From the NCBI GenBank assembly GCA_038373885.1, contig JAWZYV010019936.1, forward strand, positions 1 through 64,000: a stretch of 64,000 nucleotides of DNA. Direction: 5' to 3'. Source of the DNA: Cheiracanthium punctorium (Eukaryota > Arthropoda > Arachnida > Araneae > Cheiracanthiidae). Numbering within the stretch: the stretch's first letter is position 1; every line of letters starts with the position of its first letter. Below, piece after piece: positions 25,101 through 38,184 of this stretch. Below the pieces are notes generated by a model that saw nothing but the letters and a program-made list of their open reading frames with translations, did no database searches and was not told where the DNA came from. The position numbers were made by a program, and so were the translations under genes.

Positions 25101-26233
25101 TAGCTTTTCCTTTTAATTCCACCGTCTCTTGCAATTTCCATGAATAACGGCTTATGAAATTATGTATCTTAAATAAGCTGGATATTTATTTAAATTCTTA
25201 AACAGGTAATTTCCATTTGCATTTTTAAAAGAATGTCCAGCTTTGAGGAATAGCGGGAAGGAAAAAGTTACTGGTGTGTTTATTATTGTACGGAAATGCA
25301 CGCTGGGATAAGTTTTCTGCATCTGTTAATTATAAATGCTGTCGTGGAACTTAACGATTTAGTAAATTCTAGTGGATGTGAATTTTGTGATTTCAACAAT
25401 GCTGTTTCGGAGTTTGGGAAGCATAGTAATTTAAAACAACTTTAGGGCGGAACATAAACAAAGAGAGGGAATTTTCCAGAAACATTTTAATTACGTAGTT
25501 GCTATAAACAAAAGGATGTTTTAATTTTCATCATATCATTACGTGAATTTCATACTGCTGACTTAATACTGTTGTGTTTGTTTTTCATTTCTAATATTTA
25601 AGCACATAAAAATGTATCGTTCTATTGTCCATAAAATTCAAATACATGTAAGCATAGCAAACGCTGCATTTAAAAAACTGCGTCAAATTTCCATAAAGCC
25701 AAATAATTTGTAAAGAACATAAATTTTGCCAAAATACAATGGGACTAAATTATATCTGCGCAAATGAAGTTTCACCGCTTTCAGTGATAACAAAGTGTTA
25801 AAACTATGTTCAAGGGTAAATACGGTAGTTCGGGGGAAGACGCAAGTTTGTTTCTAGGTCTTCTATATATTAACAGGTAGTGGTACTGACCCTCTTGTGT
25901 TGGAATTTTTGCCCCATTCTACACGTGGATTGCGAATTTATCTTAATTTATCAACTTTAAGAGCCGTTGTTTTTATGTCTCGTAGCCACTGGTGTGAAAG
26001 TCCCATATAATAGTTCGACAATCACAAACGGCCATAACCTCGCAGTAATACGAAAATAAGCGCATGTGGCATCTTCACTCTCTACGTGTGGAATGACGCA
26101 ACATGATACAAAAATAAATTTAATAAATTTTGAATTATGTTGTTTTATTTTAAATACTACATATTATAATGTAAAATATAAAAGGAAAATTAATAACTAT
26201 AATTATAAAATTATTATTTTATATTGGTGTAAA
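22151..26233. other. AT-rich DNA; one segment shared with 28.27 kb
   Basis: No gene found. The segment 25060-25240 (GTAACGAGATTAAAAG, TTCTTTGTTAGC, CATTTGCATTTTT) resembles 28268-28480 and is described in the findings. A GC-richer patch with GACGTCA near 22670 was not identified. Confidence 0.45.
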
Positions 26234-26640
26234 TAACATCATATTTAATTCTTTAATATAATACTTTATACTGTCTATAATACAAGCGTATTATAGTTTT
26301 ACATATATTCTTATTTTTTAATAAAGTTATTACAAATATAATTCACATTTTGCTATTATTCAGACTATGCCTCGAAGATACAAAATGAAAACGGGTCGAT
26401 CTTCTTGCTGATAATTATAAATTAAAGAATAATTATCATTTTGCATTAATGTATTTAACATAATATTTAATATTTTAATATAATATTTTATATTGTCTAT
26501 AATATATACTTATTACAGTTTTACATACATTCTTATTTTTTAATAAAGAATTTTAAACAAATATAGTTCACATTTTATTATCTTTGAGAATATACCTCGA
26601 TACTAAAAAATTGAAAACAGATCGATCTTCCTGGTGATAA
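26234..26640. repeat. tandem duplication of ~180 bp, two diverged units
   Basis: Units 26234-26414 and 26456-26640 align along their length. Shared blocks are TAACATAATATTTAAT, ATATTGTCTATAATA, CATTCTTATTTTTTAATAAAG, TTCACATTTT and a TACCTCGA box, ending in GATCGATCTTCCTGGTGATAA. Followed by shorter repeats of TATATAAAAGATATTT at about 26690-26780. Confidence 0.85.
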
Positions 26641-27157
26641 CAAAATTTAAATCAATATAATAGTTAAATTATTGGTCAGAATTAAATTTTTGCTATATAT
26701 AAAAGATATTTTTAATGTCGTATATAAATATTTTTAATAATGTATATAAAAGATATTTTTGCTGTATATAAAAGATATTTAAAAATGTCTCAAGTGAATT
26801 CAGCACATCAAATGCAAAAAATATTTGCACGAAAACTGCAATAATGTAATTAATTTAGAATGAAATATTGTTCAGGCTAACATTCAAACGTGTATTAATT
26901 TTAGTTCAATAATTTTGAAAAAAAAGGTTCAGTTCACAGATTTGTTTGTTTTTCCTAAGTTATGGTTAACTCACAGGTAATGTTTCAATGTTTTTCTTTT
27001 CTTTACATTATACCAGATTTCGATTGCTAAAAGTTGTTAATTATTTGAAAGTACTATGCATTGTATAACCAAAGCATATATATAATATAAAATAGCATAA
27101 CTTACGTAATATGAAATCCCAATTAAAATATTAATTGATAGCACATAATAACAAAAA

Positions 27158-27160
<3 letters not shown>

Positions 27161-27223
<63 letters not shown>
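27161..27223. repeat. (TA)31 microsatellite
   Basis: An uninterrupted run of TA for 63 bases, able to form a cruciform. Confidence 0.97.
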
Positions 27224-27226
<3 letters not shown>

Positions 27227-30200
27227 TTAAAATCTATAAATACTAAATTAAAAAAATAATATATATATATATTGAATTTAGTAGCTAAAGTCTACTTCTT
27301 AGTTACCGGTGGATTCCCTGCAATTTGCTAATGGATGAGTAAAAAAACAAGAGAAAATTCGATAAGGCATTATTTCTTATTTTATTGTTGATTCTAGAAT
27401 TAATAAAGTACTTTTAAAAGCGTGTCAGGGATTTATATATTTATCCGTAATAAATGATCTTTCATATAAATCCTATTAAATTTATTAAAAAATAATTATA
27501 GTATATTTCGACTAAATTTCTCATTATTTACAGATTTTAAATCATTTTATCAAAAGAATTTCTAGATTTACAGACAAAATCTTTAAGAATTTGATTTTCT
27601 TTTATTTAAACACTCGTCTGTATTATGCATTCGTTTATCCTTTGAATTGTTTGTCCTGAAATTTTATACTTTGAAATGATTAATAGTTCTGGTACTGGTA
27701 TGGTATTTCAATATGGAAACTTTTACCGTATTTTATTAGCACAGTCAGCATAGCACACAAATCCAATCACTAACATATTGACTATGAATGGGACACCCAG
27801 GGCTTTTCTTTTTGATTGGATAAACCAATCGAAAATCCAAATTCAAGTCAGCAATTTTAAGGTTCAAAAAGCTGTAACTTCCCACATCCTTTACCTATAG
27901 AAAACGTCGTTTTGTTTAACACCATTATTTCAATATTCATGAACTTTACAAGAATCTGGACAAACACGAAAAACTAGTTAAATATACCACTCTATAAAAT
28001 TTAGCATATAACACACTTCTCTGAGCAAACACAATAGTGACCGAGAATCACCCCCCCCCCCCTCCCTATGCACTCTTTCCAGTAATCGCCTTTTACCCGA
28101 AAATAAATTTTACTTTTTCACCAACCCCTTAGTAATAATGATAATAATAATTATTATTATTATTAAAATGATTTCGGAGACAAAAGCGACGAGCCTCTTA
28201 ATGCGTTATTGAATTTGGGGAGAGAAAATGCATTTTCTCCGAGAACGTAGCATGCTGGTACCGGCATATATAATCACCGCGTAACGAGATTAAAACTGTT
28301 CTTTGTTCGCGCTTCTCTAATTTCGCTGCCTTCGTGAAGATAAAGTAATTTCAAGTATACAAAAGGTTCATAATATAAAATTACAGCTTTTCGTCGAGAT
28401 AGAGGGATATTTGTTTTAGAATCGTTTATCTATACCAGGGGCAATATTCATTTGCATTGCTCCGTATTTCCCAGAGTAAAGGTTAGGTTAGGAAATGTTT
28501 ATTTATATGCATAACACTGGTAATATGAGGAGTGCTAACAATTGGTTAATCATGTTTTGAAATATAAGAAATGTATACTTTACAATCTTAATATATTTTG
28601 CTATTATTGTTTGCAGTAGAAGTATATCTTTTATGAAACACACTTTATATATTTTAAATATTAACCTAATCAATAAGCTTCAGATCAAACTTTATGTCAT
28701 TTGAGATGATTTTATTTTATAGTGTTATGCAAATAATTTTAAAATGTCAGCTATGTCAGTTCATGTCCGTAATTTTGTGATAAAATGTATGACATGTGTC
28801 AACAAGTGCAAAACATTGGAGAGTGCTCGATGAAAAATTAATACTAAGAGCGTAAAGCAAGGTCGTGCAACAGGAGTGGTTCAGAGGACCGAATTCCCTC
28901 CCGGAAATTTCGAATTTTGTTAATGAGATGATAAATTTAAAACTTTCATGTGGAAATTTCTTCCTTTTCACCTTTTGGACCCCTTCAGAATTTTTTTCTG
29001 CGTAAAGCCGTGGAAGTTATAAGTTTACTTACTCTAGTGAAGTTCAGAACTAAATTTAAGCTAATATCGAACTGATTGTCACTTCTGAACCTCAGCAAAA
29101 CTCATACATTTTGGGGCAAGTAAATTTTATAATTGATTGTTATTCAGCGCGACAATTAATGTAAAGATACAACGATTAAAGCATTTATAAAAACTATACA
29201 CAATTACATAAATGTCTTCATCATTTTATTAGCCAATCGTCAAATGTTACCGGTTTTTTTATTGCTTCTGTATACTGAGCCCTAAATGTCTTGCTGTACT
29301 AGACAGCTTACTTGGTTTTCAAATCTCTCCAAATCTGGAGAGCAAGTTTTTGTAGAATTTCTGGTAGTTCTAATGCCAAAGCGCTTTTATAATAAAAATG
29401 ATAAATTTAAAATCAGGGATATAGATTTCTTTTAAATTAAGTAATTGATTTTTAATTTTTTTTATTGCATCATTATAAGTTGTTAATGTTTTTAAAAGTA
29501 TTTTAATTTCTCATGAGATTTTATTTATTTATATTTTATCTCCAGAAAGACTAACGATAATGATGGAATGAAACATTTTATTTCTTTACAATTTTATTCG
29601 GTATTCTAGCCATGAATCAAAATATAGGAATACGCATCATAATAGGGAATGGGGGGAAAAAGATCTCTGATAATAAAACTACATTTTCTATTTTAGGGAT
29701 ACTTACGATGTGCGTATTCAAAATAAAGTTTGTTTTGGCAGCAAAATTATTCTTATTTATACTTAAGAAAACGTCGCTAAATATAGTTCATATTTCTGCT
29801 CTTAAAATTAAAAAAAAAAAAAAAAACGTTTTCCTATTCTTCTTTAACATCACAGTTGCTGTAGTAACATAATCTATTGTTGCCATTGAAATTGCCAAAA
29901 TCAACATTCCAAGACTGAAGTCATTTGAATGACTGAAGTCATTCCTAGAGTTCTTAGTCTCGAAATATGAAAATATATAATGCCATAAAGCCCATAAAAT
30001 ATGCGTGACAATAAGGAATAATTTTTATTATACCTTCACAGAATATTTACCTACACTAAAACATCACGATCAAACGTGACATACAAAATAGTCTTGAATA
30101 ACAGTAAATATGAACTAAGTATGATGAATTTTGAAAACCACTCTTCATTTGAGGATTAAAAGCGTTCAATATTCCGGACTGTACTTAAAACAGCATCTTC

Positions 30201-33200
30201 TATTAAAAAAAACATGTTTACAATCTTTCAATATAGCACTGATGACATTTTCCAAGGTACCGGAACATGATCCAGACAGAAGGTGACGCTAACATTTTAA
30301 AGCGCACATTTCACAATATATAAATAAATAAATAAACTAAAAATAAAAATAAAAATAAAAATAAAGGTAGTAAAATAAAAATCCTACGTTCTGACTCAAT
30401 AGGCAACCACTGACCTACCTACGTTTTAATTTCTCGTAAAACACCGGCGTGACACTGACTCACATTGCATCCACGTCATCGTCAGTTCCTTGTACTTTTA
30501 CAGAGAATTTTATTTTAAATGTTGCGCCATGTTTTTGAAATGTGCGGTGAATGGAAATTCTTCCCGGGTGATTTTGTCGGGAACTGAAGGTCACCGGAAC
30601 AATAATGTATATCTGTAATTAATTCAGAATGCAAGATGTTTCCCTAGAAACTATAAAATGAGTCGTTCAAAATAGCAGAGTTAGATAGGGATAGCATTGT
30701 TAACAGACTAAATTTTATAAAAGCAAAAATGGCGCTTCACTTTTTTAAGCAGTATGTCTTTGATTATTTTGTTGTTTTTTATGATTGAATTTTTACACTA
30801 TTTTATCATGAATCAAAAGTACAAAGATAATTGACAGTAAAAAAAATAATAATAAAAATAATCTAACACCAGGGCATGCACCCACACGATTGTTTGTAGA
30901 GATGAGGCAAGTCAAGGGTCCTGCACCAGAAAGATGCTATATTTTAGTGTGGAACTACCACTATCTTATATCAGTACGTAAATTATGACGATAATTTGGA
31001 CTTAGAGGGAAGCATGACCCTTCCCTGCTTATAAGTATGGGCACCGATGCATCAGAGGGCTTTGTCTCTGTTATGGTGGATAATGCATATGCACTTCTGC
31101 GACTTCCGTGGTCGTCCATGCCTGTGGGTAGAGGGGGTACCTTAACACCCTAAGTTCCCTGGAAAAATGTATTCCGGTAACGACTTACATAGGGTAATTC
31201 CGAAAGAGTCCCCGCATACGTGACAAAATGCCGCAGACCTTGTATTTCTTGTAATTGCCGATAGACAGCAGTCCAACGCACAGTATAGATGTGCAGTGAG
31301 ATTTCCTTCGCTACTAAATAGCAGAAATATTTTTCAATGCTTCAGCTGTAACTATACAATCCTTATTTCGAGATAAGCGCATGATTTCACTATTTAAACT
31401 TTTAAACATGTTACGCTTAAGTGCATTTTTTACGCTAATTAGTGCATCCATACAATATTTCGATGTCAAAACTAAGTGTACCACCTGCTTAGAGTACTGT
31501 GTATATGGTTACGCCCCCTTCCGTTGCGAAGACAAGCAACTGAAATCTATTACGTCTGTACTGTACAAAACGCGACACATGCTCCACTGCTATTCCTGTA
31601 TAGATGCCGCTTTTAGTAAAATTTTAATTTATCTCTCCGTGTCCTATTTTTTATTACTGAATTTATGTTATTATGGAGTATATTTTCTGGATTTGAATAA
31701 GTGTTGGAACTCACCAAGTTAGACATGCTATCAGTCGTTAATTGTAATTTTAATAGTTTTGCATTTTAACGTTCTTGTTTGAATGAAATATTGCTTTTAA
31801 AACCAAATAAACATTAAATTTGCTTACAGATTTTACTATAAACGCCCACATTTTATAAGAGAATAAAAAAATATAAGAAAAAAAAATAAAACAATATCAA
31901 AACAAAATAAATATTATTTTTCTATTTGTTTTCCTCTCAGATACATGGATGTTACGTTTTGATGAAATAACAATTAAAATTCAATTAAAAAATAAGAATT
32001 TAATTTTAGTAGTGAGCTAAGTCGGCAGACTATTGATTTAAACCAACCAATGAGTCTCTTTGTTCTCATTTAGTTTCTTTTTGTTATTACACAGGTAATA
32101 ATAGCCCATATATGAATATTTGTTTTAATATTTTTTATCTTAATTTATTGTTTCATTCTATGCTTATGATAGGCGCGGCATAACTCCACACGAGAGCAGC
32201 GTCTCACCCACAATGCAATATTTTAGAAAAAAATTGATAAATTATTAATCATTTAAGGTTTTTTTTTCCGTAAATGCTTTATATTCTACATTAAATAGCA
32301 CTGCATGATTTATTTTACGGTATGTGCACCTTGGATTAAAAAAAATGAAAAATGTCCGGCATAAGTTCCGAAATAACCCTAATAGTATAACGTGTTGTAG
32401 AAATGCTTCAGCACTGAACTAGCTTTTTTCTAGGGCAGGATTCCTGACTTGTAATCCCTGTCGATCCCTGACGGTAAAAAGCAGTATTTCGACAAAAAAA
32501 TATTTTTATTAGTATTAATAAAAGTTACACTCGATACATTTAATTTCTGTTCACTTAAAATAGATAAATAATTTCAAATTTAATTTTTAACACTATCACA
32601 GATTACGTAGTAACATATTCCATTTTTAATACTTAAGTTGATAAATTCAGCCATCAAACTAAACCGATGTCATTTATAGAGTTTTTAGACAGGGAAAATG
32701 TAAATACATAAAGTACTTTTATTAAGCACATAGAACATTAATTTTCATCTATTTTGCATTTTATTTTCTGTGAATTTGCGATAATATCAACAAGAAGCCT
32801 ATTACTTGCTGTTTGTAGCCTTCAGATCATGCAGAGTGACACACGCGTTTAAGAGTCCTCTGGTGCTGGAAAATTTTGAAATGTTTTTAAAGCTTTAGGC
32901 CGCCAAATGATACTTATCCATAATGTTAATCCATGAGCTTTTTTACATATATAATCATTATGAATAACGTATTAATAAAAAGTCTCACTACAATTGAGAT
33001 ATAATCTATTTTCTGATCTATTCAGATAATTTGAGACATGCGACAATCAGATGCAAAATAACTTTACAGTAATTCAATGTTGCTGTTAGAATTTATTTTT
33101 CAAAACATGAATTATTGTTATATTTATACATATTTCCGCATTTATTAAAGGTATCCGACGTTTCTATCTTTCTAATAACTCTGAGGAGGAAACATAAAAC

Positions 33201-34017
33201 CTTACAACAGTTTTGTATTGTTTATTTTGATTTCCTCCCTGTTTGTAAATCAAAAAATACAGCAAATGTTTGGAGACAGTTTTATCGTCTTATTTATGAT
33301 TTCACAATTCTTATACACTTACCAGTACCTAAAGGGTTAATACAGAGAAAAAAAAAATCTGTCCGACCAGATTTTTTGTATAGAGCTGCAATCAATAGAA
33401 TAATTCTCGTAATCGCTCGTGCAGATTAAAAACGAAAGTCAATTAAAATACACGACATCCTTTATCAACAATACAGCACTTCCGGAAGCATCAGAAGCGG
33501 AAGTGTGCTCCCGAGAATATTCCGGACCATCCCTCTCTCCGAAAAATATCTTTTCTCGGAACAAGCTAAGTGTAACTGTAACTGCAGAAGTAAAACGAAA
33601 GATAAATTAATCGATTAGCCATGCTTGGGTGAAGCTGCGGAACAGTTTTTAACACTTTTCAATTAAACAAAAAAGGGGGCATTGTTTTAAAATTGATTTA
33701 TGATGGTAAATAATAATGGACAAATTTACCCGTTTATGTTAATAATTAATATTCATAAAAATAAATGAACTTTTTTTTAGATGAAGACAGCAAAATAATT
33801 CAGTGTATTTATCGTTCTAGTCAGAATATTTTTAGCGTACGTATAATGGTATATATTGTTCTAATGTTAGTAAAATCTTCGAGAGATCTTGGACTAAGTT
33901 CTATACGTGGTTATATTTTAATATAAGATAATTGAATTGCTTAAACATTTATGTAAGTGCAGATGTCTAACAAATTCATATAACAAGTGCATATGTTGGT
34001 GAGTATATTCCGCGTAG
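27224..34017. other. 6.8 kb AT-rich DNA, nothing firmly recognised
   Basis: Holds the 28268-28480 segment related to 25060-25240, poly-C at about 28050-28062 and an (AAATAA)-type simple repeat near 30320-30366. There is also a GC-richer unidentified patch at about 30870-31180. Two open frames of 113 and 104 residues (31381 and 33115) are discussed under rejected items. Confidence 0.45.
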
Positions 34018-34225
34018 AGCATCACCATGGCCGAGTGGATAAAGAGATTGAACATTTCAGATGGCTGAAGTGTCAAAGTCTCTGGTTCGGGCCTATCGCG
34101 CGGCCATACATCCAATGGTCTGGGGTTTGGGGCAGTTTTCTCCATATGCAACGTGAATATGTGTTAGAACCCCCTGAAAAAGTTATCTGCCCATGATATT
34201 CTTCCTAAGGCAAATAGTCCTCGAG
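34018..34225 (+). mobile_element. tRNA-derived SINE, family 2
   Basis: Box A TGGCCGAGTGG at 34028-34038 and a box B-like GGTTCGGGCC at 34084-34093 lie 46 bases apart. This fits a Ser/Leu-type (long variable arm) tRNA head rather than a functional tRNA. The body (CGCGGCCATACATCC, GGTCTGGGGTTTGGGG, CTGAAAAAGTTATCTGCCC) is shared with the truncated minus-strand copy at 18895-19036. No clear tail or target duplication. Confidence 0.65.
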
Positions 34226-34487
34226 TAGCTTTGCCTTAATACACAGTACAATATTCCGCGTAGGTTTATCGATGTTGCTATCGCCTCAATATTTTGAAAG
34301 AGCTGGAGAGAACATTTCAAAATATTCTTGAAATTATTTGTCAATTCTTCCCCTAGAGAAGCGCTTAAGAAAGAAAAAAATTACTAAACTGTCGTTTCAT
34401 GTTCCAAATGCGTCTTTAACCCTTTGACGCACGGTGGCAGCGCCGTGAAACCACTTTTCCCTGCTAGTCAGAGAAAAAATAAGGTTA

Positions 34488-34672
34488 GAGGATCCCAACG
34501 CTGAAAAGTGCAGCAGCTGCCATCGATCCAATTAACTATCAACAACATGACCGCAAGAAAACTTCTTCAGCTCTGTGGCGCCAGATGGGCAATTCGATCG
34601 ACCGCCATCTTGTTGGTATCTAAATGGATTGATGACAACGGCTGCACTTTTCCAGAGTTGAGAAGTCTATCC
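34488..34672. mobile_element. MITE-like hairpin element with ~65-bp arms
   Basis: GCTGAAAAGTGCAGCAGCTG-CCATCGATCCAATTAACTA-TCAACAACATG on the left is mirrored on the right as CATCTTGTTGGTATCTAAA-TGGATTGATGACAACGGC-TGCACTTTTCCAG. About 60 bases separate the arms. A single arm of the same family lies at 960-1110. No coding capacity, and the target duplication is not resolved. Confidence 0.7.
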
Positions 34673-35636
34673 AGTTGATCTTCTAAATTGATGGGAAAAT
34701 ACTTGCGTTTCAATAAGTTAAGTCACTAGTGAGTTACGGTCAAATTTTCGACACCCATGCGACATAGAGTCCGTCACTCACTGAGAAGAGACAAGTTTCC
34801 TCTGTTCGTGTTAAACTCGCATGTTCTTCATGTATGAATTGCGTTGATTTTAAAAGGGGACTTCTAAAATCTTTTGGAGATTTCTTTGTTAAGTAATCTC
34901 AGATATTGAGTAAAAGTAGACGCATCGTTTGGTAATAAAACGAGAATTTTGCCATTAATTCTTAAATTCGTAATATACGTATTAGTATGAATCGCTTTCC
35001 ATTTAGTTTTTCTATTTTAATCCCTCTCTATTTTAAAATTTCAAAATTTCGAAAATGTAAGAAGTCCCATCTTAAAATCGAACAATTATAAAATCGAATG
35101 ACAACAACAAAATATATTTAGGAAAGTTTACTCGTATTGAACATCCTAAACATTTTTATAGAGCGAAACAAGAAATATGTATCTGCACTTTCAATTTATT
35201 GAAACCAAAGTTATTAGGTTGTTTGTGTCCATAGGCAATGTGGATTAAATATTGAATGTTTCTTGCTGCATTTTGCTATTTTTTGTCCCTTTACAGGAAA
35301 AAAAAATGAGTGAATGGCGCTGATAATCAGTGCTATCCCGGAAATATGCAAAAAAAGCTTAAAAATGGGCACCACATATTTTTGTCACTAAAAGTAACTC
35401 CAAATGCCATTAAAGATATGAATGGATTGCCAAAGTAAGCATTTTAGAATATAGCGTACATCTTGTGTACACGTAACGCAATAGATCATATGACTCTGAT
35501 AAAAAGCTTCAATTATAAACACTTATCGTAGGCCAAAGTAATGGTGCAATTTTTTGGGACCACCTGTAGATCATTCTTCGACAAAACCTTAATGAGCTTT
35601 ACTGAATTTAATGATGGCATTATTATATATTACCAT

Positions 35637-35640
<4 letters not shown>

Positions 35641-35677
<37 letters not shown>
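35641..35677. repeat. (AT)n microsatellite
   Basis: About 18 AT units. Confidence 0.95.
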
Positions 35678-35678
<1 letters not shown>

Positions 35679-36127
35679 CGCAATACATTACACTCCTTAA
35701 GTTATCAGAGACTTAAAGTAGCTTATTAATTTTGACATGCTAACTATATTATGTATTCTGAATAATTACACTATTTTGCATTCGCAAACAAACGAGATGA
35801 AGTTTCTAAGTCCAACAATGTAGCTATATATAACACTGTTGTATAATATTACACGCCATTCACATACCTTTAATTATCACCATTTCAAGGCAGTAAACAA
35901 TGACATTTATCGTAAACAATTGAAGCAAGTCCTCTATTAACTTTGGTACATAAATCACAGACAATGGTTTAAATATATGTTATGTTTGTAAATATTATTA
36001 CTATGACAGATGCAACGTAATTCAAAATGCGAATTGCAATTATGTTTGCACTAATATTTTGCTATTGGTAGGAATTCCTGTCCGGTGATTTGATACTGTA
36101 CATCTGTGATAACTGCACTCAATCTTC

Positions 36128-36640
36128 AACGGATATTTTGATTGAATTTCACTCTCAACATCAATCAGAAAAAAAATGCAATATTATTTATTTATTTATT
36201 TATAGTTATTGTTCTTTACAGCCCAGAAAGAATTATTTCGAATCAAATTAAAAGATATATATATATATATAATTTTCAAAGCACATAAATTTTTAAAAAT
36301 TAAATTTTTCACAATTATTTTATGTTTTTCGGAAAAAACTAAGTGATAAAGTCGTATTTTTAACAGACAGGTTCAGGGTATTCTAGTAGGTGATTCAAAC
36401 TCATGGGATATTTGAGAGAGGTGGTCCCTTCTTTATTTAATATTCAGATCGAACATTTGCTTATGCAATGAGTGTATAACATTTTCGTCTTAGGGAAAGC
36501 CAAAAAGAAAAAAAAAATGGCGGATATTTTGATTGAATTGCATTCAAAATATCATTCATCAAAAAATGTTATATTCTTTCTTATTATTCTTATTATCATT
36601 TTATTTTTATTGATTTATTTTTGGCAGGCACTTGCCATAG
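36128..36640. repeat. diverged direct repeat, ~390 bp apart
   Basis: CGGATATTTTGATTGAATT occurs exactly at about 36129 and 36521, and similarity goes on for about 60 bases in both places (CATCAATCAGAAAAAAAATG versus CATTCATCAAAAAATG). Two copies only. Confidence 0.65.
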
Positions 36641-36820
36641 GTATTTGCCAGTACAAAGTCCGAAAGTGTTGGTCATTTTCCTTTGGGAGCACATTGGCGA
36701 CCAACGTTATCTCTATGAAGGAACGAACAATCCAACCTTTCATACACTTTTTTTACCATTTTTTAAAAGTAAACGTCAAAATAAAAGTCAACTTAGTGTC
36801 ACCTAAGCACTTTAAAATAA

Positions 36821-36951
36821 AGGAGTGCAAACCTCATACAAAAAGAAACGGCATTTGAAGAGTTGGTGGAATTAAGAGTTCATGAAAAAACAAACTTAAG
36901 TAACGATGAAATCGCAGAATCACATAAAAAAAGTTATCCCCAGCTGTACAG
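36821..36951 (+). other. possible short coding exon with splice donor
   Basis: One frame, open from just after a TAA at 36818, gives compositionally normal, non-repetitive protein text containing EELVELRVHEKTNLSNDEIA and ESHKKSYPQLYR. It ends exactly at a donor-like CAG|GTAATG (GT at 36952). A candidate acceptor is the AG at 36819-36823 or slightly upstream, with a weak pyrimidine tract. I do not recognise a family. It could equally be a transposon scrap or chance; chance frames here are normally rich in Phe, Lys, Asn and Ile, which this one is not. Confidence 0.25.
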
Positions 36952-38184
36952 GTAATGCCTTTTTAATACATCCATTTCATTTTACGATTAAGTAAACAAC
37001 AGAAATGTCAAGCTCACTATGTCAGTATCTAAAATTTATCAATTTAAATCTTTCATAAAAAATCAATGCTAACGATTTTAAAAGCATACTTTAGAAATAA
37101 TCTTTTCGGGTAATTTAAATTCCAATTATTTATTTACTTCTTTCGGAAAATTCTTAGCTCATACCGAAACAGAGTAATGGGTATTAAAACAATTATTTCA
37201 TCCATTTATTTTCCGAACACGACTTAAATCGCTCTATTTAAATTTAATGCTCATTGCAAATAAATCCTGAATAAATAAACGATAAACATATAAGATTTTT
37301 TCCCTTCTCCCCATTCTGTCAATAATGAAAATTAAGAAAATAAAAGAGAATAAAAAGAAGGTCTGAATACCACTTAAAAAAACCTTATTCTCATCGATCC
37401 GTTATGTAAACCCGGTTACTTATTTCTAACTAGCTGCATGGAACAATGGAGTAGAGTACAGAGCTGAAAATAGCTTTTATGCTCTAGTGATCCACAGATG
37501 CGAGAAAAGAAAGAACATTAAAAAAACAAGTTTATGTATTCAACGTCTTCTTTTGAAAACAATTGTTAAAATGAAATAAGACAAGTTATTCCGGTTAAAT
37601 GTGATGTGTAAAATGTTCTGTGAAAAGAGCTTGAGAAAGAGAAAAAACAACAACAAAAAAAAAAACCATAAAAAAAAACAACAGATATTTGGTGAGAGTG
37701 AGCCGGCGACATTGGCGTAGATTGATTACGTCATTGTTGCATCATCAGTTAGCTTCACTTCCGAGTGTGTCGAATATATACGTTGTCCACCCTCAGAAGA
37801 GTTTAAGCACTTGACAGGTGATTTACGAAAGGATAAGACTCGTGTGCTTTAAAAGTATATTCTGACGCGTGAGAAGTTCTTAGTGTTATAGTTCTCAGAA
37901 AATAATATATTTGAATTCCTTTTTGTAGCTTGCAAGTGATGACAAAATTTTTAGAGGTTTAGTATCTCATTTCTATAAATATTCTCGGTAAAAAAAAGCA
38001 GAACCTTTACTATAGATGGCTAATTTTTTATAGAAAACCTTAGACCAACATCGCGATGGATCATTCTCACATAATATTAAATTTTATGTACCTGGCTGAA
38101 AAGTGTCAGTTCAACTTTTCAGTCATAGATGTTTAAACGATTTTCTCAACAATTCCATACGAGCAATACACTAGGCACGCAACG

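Noticed and set aside
27161..27223. Origin or regulatory role for the (TA)31 tract
   Set aside because: Simple microsatellite; nothing else supports a function.
31381..31722. 113-residue open frame with several Cys and hydrophobic ends
   Set aside because: Unrecognised. The Phe/Leu/Tyr-rich make-up fits a chance frame in AT-rich DNA, and no splice or promoter context supports it.
33115..33429. 104-residue open frame
   Set aside because: Composition typical of chance translation; no motif.
34028..34100. tRNA-Ser/Leu gene
   Set aside because: Box B is off consensus and the sequence continues into a repeated body shared with 18.9 kb.
36472..36858. 128-residue open frame with a Lys run and an Ile/Leu/Phe stretch
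   Set aside because: It comes from low-complexity A and T runs; the apparent membrane segment is poly-A/T sequence.
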